Source: Sphingobium aromaticiconvertens
Lineage (GTDB): Bacteria; Pseudomonadota; Alphaproteobacteria; Sphingomonadales; Sphingomonadaceae
Assembly (NCBI RefSeq): GCF_037154075.1
Contig: NZ_JBANRJ010000001.1
Span: forward strand, 1,037,501 to 1,101,500
Direction of reading: 5' to 3'
Length of the DNA: 64,000 nucleotides
Every line of letters starts with the position of its first letter. The first letter of the stretch is position 1. Below the pieces are notes generated by a model, which worked only from the letters and a program-made list of their open reading frames with translations, ran no database searches and was not told where the DNA came from. A program made the translations under genes and the position numbers. Below, piece by piece: positions 25,662 to 34,376 of this stretch.

Positions 25662-28244
25662 TCAGAGGGAGAGGCGCAGACCCAGTTGATAGGTGCGATC
25701 GAGCTGATTGGACTGGGCCGGCATGGCGGGCGTGTCATAATATTGGCGCAGATAGGCCCGCTCGATGTTCACCATGTCGAACTTCAACGTCAGATAGCTG
25801 GTCAGGTTGTAGGATGCAGACAGGTCGAACGAGGATTGCGGTGCGATCCAGAGCCGCCGCCCGGCAGCGTCGGCCGAATTGGACTGCACGCTGCGCGACC
25901 GCCAGTTATAGGAGGCTTGCAAGGATACCGGTCCTTTTTCGTAGATGCCCGTCAGGTTGAAGGCATGGCGTGAAAGCTGGTCGGCAGGCACCCGGTCGGT
26001 ACGGCCCTGCACCTGCAGCTTGCTGTCGACGAAGGTATAGTTGCCCTGAAAACCCAGACCGTTCAGCAGGCCGGGCAGGAAGTCGAAAAATTGCTGGTAG
26101 GACAGTTCGACGCCCCGAATGCGTCCGTCATTGGCGTTACGCGGGCGGTTGATCAGGTAGGTTTGGCCATTCACCGTCTCCTCTGCGCGGAACTCCTGGA
26201 TGAAGCCGGTCACATCCTTCTGGAACAGCGTCACGGCGGCATAATTGGCCTTGCCAAAATAATATTCGACCGACGCATCATATTGATCAGCGGTGGTCGC
26301 GCGCAAATTGGGGTTGCCGCCGCTGCCGGTCAGGCTGTTGACGTCCAGCACCAGCGCGGGTGACAACTGCCCAAATTCGGGCCGGGTGATCGCCTTTGAA
26401 AAGGCGAGGCGCAGGAACAGGTCGGGGGTGAAGCGGGCGCGGACGTTTACGCTGGGCAGATAATTGTCATAGGGCGATCCGCCCGCAATCTGTACCAGTT
26501 GCCCGGCGGCGTTGCGCTGATAAACGCGCTGGACGCCATCGGTGCGCACGGCGCGCAGGCCCAGATTGCCGTCGATCGGCAGGGCGCCAATGTCGAAGGC
26601 GAACTGCGCCTGAACATAGCCGGCCAGCGTTTCCTCGCGATAATCATAGTTGCCGGTCAGCGGATAAGCCGGATCGTCGATCGGCACTTGCGCCAGATAG
26701 CGGGTCAGCCGCTTGTCGGAGAGATAGCGCGCGCGGATGGCCGCCCATTGATTGGTGGAGACGCGCTGGTCGCCCCGAAACAGCCGGTCGGGCGTCAACG
26801 TGCTGGCCTGTGCAAAGGGTTGGGCCAGGGCGTTGCTGGCGTTAAAGGTATAGACGTCGTAAATGGCGCGATGCTTGGTCCAGCGCCCGCCCGCGAGCAG
26901 CGCTGTGATCGGGCTGTCCTCAAATTCATATTTGACGTCGATCCGCGCCGAAGGCTGGCGCGCGGTGGCATTGGTGCCAAGGTCGCTATAGGCGGGTGAT
27001 GTCCAGCCCGCCGGATCATTCAGGTCCACCCCGCTGGTCGAAAAATTGGGCGCTTCCCCCGTCAGGTCGACGCTGGCGCTCGGCGCGCGCTTGTTCAGCG
27101 TGATGCTGCGCGAATAAAAGGGACCCTTGCTTTCGGTATAGGCGAATTGCGCCGACAGGGTGAGGGGACCGGAAATCCAGTCTGCCGTCACCGCGCCATG
27201 ATAGGTGTCATAAGGGTTTTCGGTCGCGCCCGTCTGGCTGCGCAGTACGGCATTGGCATAGCCGAAGGCGGACGGAACAGTGCTGCCCGGATTGAGCGTC
27301 GGCACGCCCACGCCGCGGGTCGCACTGTCGGTCTGCAACGTCAGTTGCTGGGTCGCCGATCGCCCGTTCGAATGGGTATAAAGGCCATCGAGCGACAGGG
27401 TGAATTCCGGCGCAGGCCGCCACTGGACGGCGGCGTAGAGAGCCGATCGCGTCCGCTTGCCCAGTTCGTAGCGGGCGCGGACCTGACCCGGCAGGGTGAT
27501 GGTGTCGGCCGCCTCGTTGCGGATGCCGTTGCCGTTGACGTCGAACAGCGCGCGATTGTCCGCATAGGCGTTGGTGGAGGCCTGATAGCCGCCCGAATAG
27601 AAGGTTTCATACTGGCCGCCCAGCATGACACCGAATTCGCCCGATCCCAGTGCCCAGCGGTTGGACACGACGCCCGACAGGCGCGGCGAGGCGCGGTCGT
27701 GGAACTCGGAATAGCTGGCCGATGCGTTCGCCGACAGGTGGAACCCCTTATAGTCGAACGGGCGCGCGGTGCGGATGTTGATGAGACCGCCCAAACCGCC
27801 CTCGATCTGGTCGGAGGTCGCGGTCTTGTAGACATCCAGTCCCGACAGCACGTCGGCGGAGAAGTCCAGCAGTGATGCGGTGCGGTTGGTGGTGGAGAAA
27901 ATCTGCCGGCCGTTCACGGTCGTCATTACCTGACGCAGCCCCTTGACCACATAGCTGTTGCCTTCGCCGCGCGTGTTGCGGGAAATCTGGACGCCTGGAA
28001 TGCGCTGCAGCGTTTCGGCGATGCTGGTATCGGGCAGGTTGCCCAGATCCTCCGCCAGCAACGAATCCTGGATCTGGCCCGCATTGCGCTTGGCATTGGC
28101 CGAATTGGCCAGCGTCGCCCGAAATCCCGTGACGATAATATCCTCGCTACCGGATTCGGAGGCCGCCTGCTGTTGCGCGTGAACAGGGGCTGCCGACAGG
28201 GCCATGATGGCCGCGCTGCTCAGCAGGATCGATTTCGGGGGCAT
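25662..28244 (-). CDS. TonB-dependent receptor 2
   Basis: Outer-membrane importer of about 860 residues. Sec signal peptide (LLSSAAIMALSAAPVHA), then a TonB-box-like EDIIVTGFRA. The plug has DSLLAEDLGNLPDTSIAETL, typical of the Xanthomonas/Caulobacter carbohydrate receptor class, and TVNGRQIFS. The barrel ends with a terminal aromatic strand (TYQLGLRLSL). ATG at 28244 is preferred because GAGAGGA stands upstream; ATG 28259 adds five residues. An ATAATACATATTAT-class operator lies 83 bases upstream. Probably imports glycans cut by the adjacent GH2 and GH95 enzymes. Confidence 0.93.
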   Translation of the reverse strand: MPPKSILLSSAAIMALSAAPVHAQQQAASESGSEDIIVTGFRATLANSANAKRNAGQIQDSLLAEDLGNLPDTSIAETLQRIPGVQISRNTRGEGNSYVVKGLRQVMTTVNGRQIFSTTNRTASLLDFSADVLSGLDVYKTATSDQIEGGLGGLINIRTARPFDYKGFHLSANASASYSEFHDRASPRLSGVVSNRWALGSGEFGVMLGGQYETFYSGGYQASTNAYADNRALFDVNGNGIRNEAADTITLPGQVRARYELGKRTRSALYAAVQWRPAPEFTLSLDGLYTHSNGRSATQQLTLQTDSATRGVGVPTLNPGSTVPSAFGYANAVLRSQTGATENPYDTYHGAVTADWISGPLTLSAQFAYTESKGPFYSRSITLNKRAPSASVDLTGEAPNFSTSGVDLNDPAGWTSPAYSDLGTNATARQPSARIDVKYEFEDSPITALLAGGRWTKHRAIYDVYTFNASNALAQPFAQASTLTPDRLFRGDQRVSTNQWAAIRARYLSDKRLTRYLAQVPIDDPAYPLTGNYDYREETLAGYVQAQFAFDIGALPIDGNLGLRAVRTDGVQRVYQRNAAGQLVQIAGGSPYDNYLPSVNVRARFTPDLFLRLAFSKAITRPEFGQLSPALVLDVNSLTGSGGNPNLRATTADQYDASVEYYFGKANYAAVTLFQKDVTGFIQEFRAEETVNGQTYLINRPRNANDGRIRGVELSYQQFFDFLPGLLNGLGFQGNYTFVDSKLQVQGRTDRVPADQLSRHAFNLTGIYEKGPVSLQASYNWRSRSVQSNSADAAGRRLWIAPQSSFDLSASYNLTSYLTLKFDMVNIERAYLRQYYDTPAMPAQSNQLDRTYQLGLRLSL

Positions 28245-28326
28245 GCTCTTCCTCTCCATGCGGTGGCGTCTTGCGCGCGTTTTTTGCCTCGCCATTGTTA
28301 GCGAGCGTCCGGCTCAATGCAACAAT

Positions 28327-28342
28327 GATATTACATATTATG
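28327..28342. promoter_or_regulatory. ATAATACATATTAT-class operator before TonB receptor 2
   Basis: GATATTACATATTATG occupies the gap between the upstream GH2 gene and the receptor. It matches the motif found at 38185, 45132, 46420, 48914 and 59773. The receptor therefore likely has its own promoter. Confidence 0.6.
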
Positions 28343-28349
28343 AATATGG

Positions 28350-31300
28350 TTATTCAAAGCGGATGGAATCGATCGCCGACTCAGCGCCTTCCGCTAGCTT
28401 TATCTGCAACCGATAGCTGCCCGCGTTGATGAAGCCGGGCGTCTGGACAGACGCGACCTGCCAGTCACTGCCGCCCTCTAGCGTCATCGGCATCTGCGCA
28501 ATCGCGATGCCACTGCTGTCGATCAGGACGATCTGCGCCTGCCGCTCCGCGCCAGGTGGCACCTGGTATCGGATCTGGATGGTCCGGCGGGCGGCGGCGC
28601 CGCTTTCCACCGGCAGGGACAGCGTACCGGGTCGCGCGCCGATCGCCACATAGCCCGGACCCGAATGGCCGCGCAGGCGATTGGCGATGGGCGCATCTTT
28701 GCCTGTCACGGCCTTGTCCTCCGCCTCGAACAGGGCGCGATCCTTGGCGAAGGTGAAATTGCCCGGCGCATATGGCGACGGCAGCGCGCGGCGCAGCAAC
28801 AGGGGCGTGGCCAAGGGCAGGCTGATTGCCTCTCCAGTGGCTAGCGCGCGCGTCACGAACCGCATCGGGCGCATCTTTCCGTTGTCCGGACGGATGAGTG
28901 TCCCTTGTTCCTCGCTCGCCTGCCAGCCGGTCGGTATCGCGTCGTCCGGGGCGATGGCGCGATACAGCGTCAATGCTTCGCGCGCTCTCAAGCGTATGCT
29001 GCCGCGATCGCCCGACCGGTGGGGTTGCACCGCGTCGCTGTCCAGCAGGGCAGGGGACAGCCCCGTCCAGCGCCACTGACCAGAGGCGATGTCGCCATTG
29101 TCGACGAACCGCGCCAGGGTCGCGCCCTTGCCCGTCATCGCCGCGACCATATCGCTTTCGGCAGGCGGCGGCGCTATCGCCGCCCTGGACCGATCGTCAC
29201 GGTTGGCGATGGCGATGGCCGACAGCACAGCCTGCCCAGCTTTCACCTCAGGAAAGTCGATTCGCAATTCACCGCCGCTTATGTCGGCGTCCACCACATG
29301 GCGCACTGCCCGGCCAAAGCCCGCTTGTGCGAACAGGTCCAGATCGTCGATCACCGTCCGGCCATTCACCGCCACGTCGAACAGGCGCCACCCGCGTGCG
29401 TCGATCCCCGCGCGGCCATACCAGGGTTCGACGAAGTAAAGTTCGATCCGATAGCGCCCGTCCGGTACCCTGAAGCGATAGGCGAGCGCGTCGCGACCAA
29501 AGCGCAGGCTGTCGAACAGGGTCGGATCGTCGGTTCCTTCGACGGGATCGAAAACGGGCCGCCTGCTGCCCAGCATCGGGTCCAGCCCGGTAAAAGCCTG
29601 CGCCCAGCTTTCCCAGCCCCATTGGCGTCCTGGCGCATATTGACGGTCGGAGTCCCAGCGCTGGCCATGCGCATCGATATGGGCATCGCCACCGGCATTG
29701 ACCCGATAGAGATAGCGATAGCCCGGCTCTGCCGCCGTGATCGAAGGGATGGCGGGGCGCTCCGTCCGGTCGCCCGGCGCGGCGGGCAGATTGTTCAGCC
29801 GCACCTGGTCCCGCGCGGCAATTCGATCGCCGATCAGGCAATGCGCTGCCAGCCGGTCATAACGTACCGGCATGTCGTTCCAGACGAAACGCCCCTCCGC
29901 ATCGCGGCGCTTGCGCCCCAGGCTGATCGCGGCGCTTGCGTCGTTGAACAGTTCGACCGCCTCGCAATTGGAATAAACCTCAATCCCCGACCGGATGCCG
30001 GGCGATCGCCAGCGGTCGGGCCAGCTATGCGACACGATATAGACCATTGGCGCGACTGTCGCGGATACGTTGCGGGCGCGATACATATAATAGGCGTCGG
30101 TCGGTTCGCCCCACAGCGTCATCAGCCCCTTGTTGTTGGCCGGACCGATATGATCGAGCGCCCGCACCCCGTCCCATATCTGCGTGCCGTCCGCCCGCAT
30201 CGGCCGCCCCGGATTTTCATGGGTGGCAAGCAGCCACTGGAAATGACCGACGGCCTTGTCCGCTGCCGTTTCGGCAAGGCGCGCCTTGGTCTGCATCAGC
30301 CCGGCGAAATGCTCCTCCGACGTGGGGGGCGTGCCCTTGGCCGGGGCCTCGGCGTGCAGGTCGATCGACCGCCAGCCACCATATTCACCCACCAGCCCCT
30401 GCTCCGCCAGTTCCTTGCCGAATTTCAGGGGATCGCCGCCATAGGTGCCGGACCAGTTTTGCGGCACGTTCCAGTCGGCGCCCTCACCGCCGTTGCAGGT
30501 CACGACCAGCCTGCCACGCGAGGCTGTCGGGTCCAGTTCGCGAATGACCGCCACCATCTCGCGTGCAAAGTCGGCGGGCAGGCGACTTTCATTCTGCAAC
30601 CCCCACAGAAAGACCGCCGGATTATTGCGCCGCTCGCGCACCCAATCCTCCAGCCGTGCGCGAAAATTGGCGCGAAAGGCCGGGTTGTCGAACCAGATAT
30701 GGGCGCTGAACTGCGGCCACCACAGCATGCCCGTCCTGGCGATTTCCTGGCCGTAACGCAGATTATGGGGATAATGGGCATCTCGAAATGCGTTGAACCC
30801 CGCCGCACGCGCCTGGCCCACACGGGCGACCACCTGCGCGTCGGAAAAGGCATGCGACCCGCCCAGCATATGCTCATATTCGGCGATGCCGCGCAGGAAG
30901 ACGGGCTTGCCATTGACCAGCAGGCGCCGTTGGCCATTCGCGTCCTTGCTGATGACGACATCACGAATGCCATAGGTCGTGCGCGTTTCGTCGATGATCC
31001 GCCCGTCCTCGCGCACGATGGTGACCAGGCTATGCAGATAGGGCGTATCGGGCGACCAGAGGCGTGGCCGGACGATGGCGGGCAGGGCGCGCTCGACACT
31101 GGCCGACTGTCCCGCCGCCAGCCGCTGCGGGAAGCGGGTCGATGTCACCGTCCGTCCATCAGCGTCGATCATGGCGACCTCCACCTCCATCTGGCGCGCG
31201 CGGTCCGATCGGTTCTCCAGTTCGACGCGGGCCGTCAGCCGGGCGGCGGCCGCATCGATCGCGCCCGGCGCTCCCCAGGCATAGGCGCCCATGGGCTTCA

Positions 31301-31922
31301 CTCGCAGGGCCGACGACCGCTCGACATGGACCGGGCGAAAGATACCGAAAGGTTGCGATCCTTCGGCGAAACCGTTTTCCGGCTGATCGTCACCCGATAT
31401 CCAGGGCAGGTCGGTGATGCCCGCGGGATTATCCAACCGCACCGCGATTTGGTTGTCACCGGGGCGCACGGCGTCGGTGATGTCCACGGCAAAGCTCGTC
31501 AATCCACCGGCATGGCTGCTGATCGCCTGACCATTGATCCAGATCGAAGCATAGCTGTTCACCCCCTCGAACCGCAGGGCGATCCGTTCGTCGGCGCGAG
31601 GGGCGGCGATCGCCACCGTCTTGCGATACCAGGCGACACCGTGGCGGGCGCCGACGCGTAACTGGCGGTTATAGGCATAGCCCTGCCAATTATGGGGGAC
31701 GGCGACCTGCCGCCAGCCGCGCGTGTCGACATCCGCATCTGCATAAGCGGTAGGTGAGAGGGCGCGCGCGCCATCCTGCGCTTCGATCAGGATCGACGCC
31801 CATTGCCCTTCGATGCGGATGCTTTGTTGCGCTTTAGAGGTCGTCGCGCTGGATAGTCCCAGCAGGATCACCGCACAGAACTGAAAGGCCAGTCTCCACA
31901 CAGGTGGGCGTGATGACAGCAT
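28350..31922 (-). CDS. GH2 family glycosidase with malectin-like domain
   Basis: Exported GH2 enzyme of about 1190 residues. Order: signal peptide (LAFQFCAVILLGLSSATTSKA), sugar-binding sandwich (WYRKTVAIAAP, SYASIWING), immunoglobulin-like domain, then TIM barrel. Acid/base is Glu near 445 (LWGLQNES) and the nucleophile Glu near 513 (LVGEYGGW). The C-terminal third holds a malectin-like carbohydrate-binding domain (GRYRIELYFVEPWYG, WRLFDVAVNG) and an extra beta domain. The start at 31922 is chosen for GGGAGA upstream. GH2 covers beta-galactosidase, glucuronidase and arabinosidase activities, so specificity is open. Confidence 0.9.
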   Translation of the reverse strand: MLSSRPPVWRLAFQFCAVILLGLSSATTSKAQQSIRIEGQWASILIEAQDGARALSPTAYADADVDTRGWRQVAVPHNWQGYAYNRQLRVGARHGVAWYRKTVAIAAPRADERIALRFEGVNSYASIWINGQAISSHAGGLTSFAVDITDAVRPGDNQIAVRLDNPAGITDLPWISGDDQPENGFAEGSQPFGIFRPVHVERSSALRVKPMGAYAWGAPGAIDAAAARLTARVELENRSDRARQMEVEVAMIDADGRTVTSTRFPQRLAAGQSASVERALPAIVRPRLWSPDTPYLHSLVTIVREDGRIIDETRTTYGIRDVVISKDANGQRRLLVNGKPVFLRGIAEYEHMLGGSHAFSDAQVVARVGQARAAGFNAFRDAHYPHNLRYGQEIARTGMLWWPQFSAHIWFDNPAFRANFRARLEDWVRERRNNPAVFLWGLQNESRLPADFAREMVAVIRELDPTASRGRLVVTCNGGEGADWNVPQNWSGTYGGDPLKFGKELAEQGLVGEYGGWRSIDLHAEAPAKGTPPTSEEHFAGLMQTKARLAETAADKAVGHFQWLLATHENPGRPMRADGTQIWDGVRALDHIGPANNKGLMTLWGEPTDAYYMYRARNVSATVAPMVYIVSHSWPDRWRSPGIRSGIEVYSNCEAVELFNDASAAISLGRKRRDAEGRFVWNDMPVRYDRLAAHCLIGDRIAARDQVRLNNLPAAPGDRTERPAIPSITAAEPGYRYLYRVNAGGDAHIDAHGQRWDSDRQYAPGRQWGWESWAQAFTGLDPMLGSRRPVFDPVEGTDDPTLFDSLRFGRDALAYRFRVPDGRYRIELYFVEPWYGRAGIDARGWRLFDVAVNGRTVIDDLDLFAQAGFGRAVRHVVDADISGGELRIDFPEVKAGQAVLSAIAIANRDDRSRAAIAPPPAESDMVAAMTGKGATLARFVDNGDIASGQWRWTGLSPALLDSDAVQPHRSGDRGSIRLRAREALTLYRAIAPDDAIPTGWQASEEQGTLIRPDNGKMRPMRFVTRALATGEAISLPLATPLLLRRALPSPYAPGNFTFAKDRALFEAEDKAVTGKDAPIANRLRGHSGPGYVAIGARPGTLSLPVESGAAARRTIQIRYQVPPGAERQAQIVLIDSSGIAIAQMPMTLEGGSDWQVASVQTPGFINAGSYRLQIKLAEGAESAIDSIRFE

Positions 31923-31950
31923 ATACTCTCCCATGTGCACCGCTTGGATT

Positions 31951-31966
31951 TGTATGACGTCTGATA
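31951..31966. promoter_or_regulatory. ATAATACATATTAT-class operator between GH2 and GH95 genes
   Basis: TGTATGACGTCTGATA lies midway in the 96-base divergent gap. It keeps the TGTA, GAC and TGAT elements of the site at 45132 (TGTAAGACATATGATG). It could control both genes. Confidence 0.5.
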
Positions 31967-32018
31967 TATTGTCGGGCCGACCGGGACAAGCGCCGGAAAA
32001 AATTGGAGAGGAAAGCCT

Positions 32019-34370
32019 ATGCGGATCGACAGGCGGGATGTGCTGCGGGGCGGACTGCCGACGATCGCCGGGCTGGGATGGCCCGGAAGCAGAGTAGTCG
32101 CCGCAGCACCCGACGCCGCCGAACCGCTGTCCCGATCCCTGCTATGGTACGGCCAGCCCGCCCGCGTGTGGGAAGAGGCGCTTCCGGTCGGCAACGGGCG
32201 GCTGGGCGCGATGATCTTCGGCGGGGTCAAGCGCGAACGGCTGCAGTTGAACGAGGATACACTCTGGTCGGGCGGTCCTTATGACCCTGTAAACCCGCGC
32301 GGGCGGGCCAGTCTGAAGCAGGTGCGGGCGCTGATCTTCGCCAGGCGCTATGCCGAGGCGGAGGCGCTGGCGGCGCAGGACATTCAGTCGCTGCCCATGC
32401 GGCAGATGTCCTACCAGTCGCTGGGCGACCTGCTGATCGAGCTGCCGCTGGTCAACGAAACCGACGTCACCGCCTATCGCCGGTCGCTCGACCTGGATTC
32501 GGCGATCGCCGAAACGCGCTTCACGGCGGCGGGACAGGATTATATCCGCACGGTGTTCGCTAGCCATCCCGACCAGCTACTGGCGATCCGCATGACCAGC
32601 GACGCCCCGTTCGACCTGTCGATCCGGCTGGAGACCGGTCAGCGCGGCACGGCGGCGATCGAGGATGGCGCGCTGCTGCTGTCGGGTGTGAACAATCAGG
32701 ATCGTGGCGTTGCAGGCGCTTTGAAATTTCAGGCGCGGGCCATCCTGCGGGCCGATGGCGCGCCGGTGCAGGCGGATGGCGACGCGCTGGTCGTCCGGGG
32801 TGTACGCGCGGTGGAGATCATGCTGGCTGCGGCGACCAGTTTCCGGTCGCCGGGCGATCAATCGGGCGACCCCGGACGCCTGACTGCCGACCGGCTTGCG
32901 GCGGTGGCGGTCACCGATCATGCGACGCTTCGCGACCGGCACATGGCGTCGCATCGCGCTCTGTTCCGCCGGGTGACGATCGATCTGGGCGATGCCGGGA
33001 AGGGCGGACGGCCCACCGACCAGCGCGTGCGGCGTGGCGGCGGGCAGGAGGACCCGGCGCTCGCCGCGCTCTATTTCCAATATGGCCGCTATCTGATGAT
33101 ATGCAGTTCGCGCCCCGGCTCACAGCCCGCCAATCTGCAGGGCATATGGAATGACAGCAACCGGCCGCCCTGGGGATCGAAATATACGCTGAACATCAAT
33201 GCCGAGATGAATTATTGGCCCGTGGACAGCGCTGCCCTGTCGGAATGTTTCGATCCCTTCGTCACTCTGGTCGAGCAACTGGCGGAAAGCGGGCGCAGGA
33301 CCGCGCGCACGCTCTATGGCGCGCGGGGATGGGTGGCGCATCATAATACGGACCTGTGGCGGGCATCGGCCCCGGTCGATAATGTGCGGACGGGCCTGTG
33401 GCCCTGCGGCGGGGCCTGGCTCGTCTGTCAGCTATGGGATCATTGGGACTTTCACCGCGACGACGCCTATCTGGCGCGCATCTATCCGCTGATGCGTGAT
33501 GCGGCCCTGTTCTTCGTCGATACGTTACAGGCTGAACCCGGCACCGACTATCTCGTCACCAACCCTTCCAACTCACCCGAAAACCAGCATCCCTACGGAT
33601 CGACGCTATGCGCCGGACCGGCGATGGACAGTCAGATATTACGCGACCTGTTCGACCGCACCGGCGACGCCGCGCGCCGCTTGGGCCGGGATGCGGCGCT
33701 GCGGCGCGCCTTTGCGCAGACGCGGGCGCGGCTGGCGCCCGATCGGATCGGGGCGGCGGGCCAGCTTCAGGAATGGCGGCAGGATTGGGACATGGCCGCA
33801 CCGGAGCCGCAGCATCGCCATGTCTCGCATCTCTACGCCCTTTATCCCGGTCAGCAGATCGATCGGGACGCCACGCCCGACCTTGCTCGCGCGGCGCGGC
33901 GGACGCTGGACCTGCGCGGCGACGATGCGACCGGCTGGGGATTGGGATGGCGGCTCAACCTGTGGGCACGGCTGGGCGACGGGGAGCGCGCGCATGCCAT
34001 ATTGGCGCGGCTGCTGGCCCCTGAGCGGACCTATCCCAATCTGTTCGACGCACATCCGCCCTTTCAGATCGATGGCAATTTCGGCGGCACGGCGGGCATT
34101 ATCGAAATGCTCGTGCAAAGCCGGGAGGAGGTGACGCGCCTGCTCCCCGCGCTCCCCCGCGCCTGGCCGAGCGGGTCTATCGCCGGCATCGCCCAGCGCG
34201 GCGGCGTCACGATAGAACTGACCTGGCGCGAGGGGCAGGTTGAACGGCTGACGCTCACTGCCCGCCATCCGATCCGCCGACGGATCATCGCGCCCGCCGG
34301 CGTCGCGACCGTCGCCCTGCGCGCCGGGGAGCGGCGGACGATCGGCCCCGCCGATTTTACCGCCGCCTGA
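32019..34370 (+). CDS. GH95 alpha-L-fucosidase/galactosidase
   Basis: Exported enzyme of 783 residues. Tat-type signal (RIDRRDVLRGGLPTIAG), then the GH95 start WYGQPARVWEEALPVGNGRL and LQLNEDTLWSGGPYD. The (alpha/alpha)6 barrel carries LQGIWNDSNRPPWGSKYT and NINAEMNYW; Asn392 and Asn394 correspond to water-activating residues of GH95. TNPSNSPENQHPYG holds the probable general acid Glu521. GH95 inverts and releases alpha-1,2-linked L-fucose, or in some members L-galactose. GGAGAGG precedes the ATG at 32019. With the deoxysugar oxidation genes it supports fucosylated glycans as the substrate. Confidence 0.95.
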   Translation: MRIDRRDVLRGGLPTIAGLGWPGSRVVAAAPDAAEPLSRSLLWYGQPARVWEEALPVGNGRLGAMIFGGVKRERLQLNEDTLWSGGPYDPVNPRGRASLKQVRALIFARRYAEAEALAAQDIQSLPMRQMSYQSLGDLLIELPLVNETDVTAYRRSLDLDSAIAETRFTAAGQDYIRTVFASHPDQLLAIRMTSDAPFDLSIRLETGQRGTAAIEDGALLLSGVNNQDRGVAGALKFQARAILRADGAPVQADGDALVVRGVRAVEIMLAAATSFRSPGDQSGDPGRLTADRLAAVAVTDHATLRDRHMASHRALFRRVTIDLGDAGKGGRPTDQRVRRGGGQEDPALAALYFQYGRYLMICSSRPGSQPANLQGIWNDSNRPPWGSKYTLNINAEMNYWPVDSAALSECFDPFVTLVEQLAESGRRTARTLYGARGWVAHHNTDLWRASAPVDNVRTGLWPCGGAWLVCQLWDHWDFHRDDAYLARIYPLMRDAALFFVDTLQAEPGTDYLVTNPSNSPENQHPYGSTLCAGPAMDSQILRDLFDRTGDAARRLGRDAALRRAFAQTRARLAPDRIGAAGQLQEWRQDWDMAAPEPQHRHVSHLYALYPGQQIDRDATPDLARAARRTLDLRGDDATGWGLGWRLNLWARLGDGERAHAILARLLAPERTYPNLFDAHPPFQIDGNFGGTAGIIEMLVQSREEVTRLLPALPRAWPSGSIAGIAQRGGVTIELTWREGQVERLTLTARHPIRRRIIAPAGVATVALRAGERRTIGPADFTAA

Positions 34371-34376
34371 ACGGTA

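Noticed and set aside
28905..29079. Possible frameshift in the C-terminal third of the large GH2 protein
   Set aside because: The minus frame is continuous and the malectin-like and terminal domains read through without a break.
28905..31661. Open frame of 918 codons on the plus strand opposite the GH2 gene
   Set aside because: It is a high-GC shadow. The minus strand carries full GH2 domains with catalytic Glu residues, and the plus-strand product is rich in Arg, Gly and Ala with no recognisable fold.
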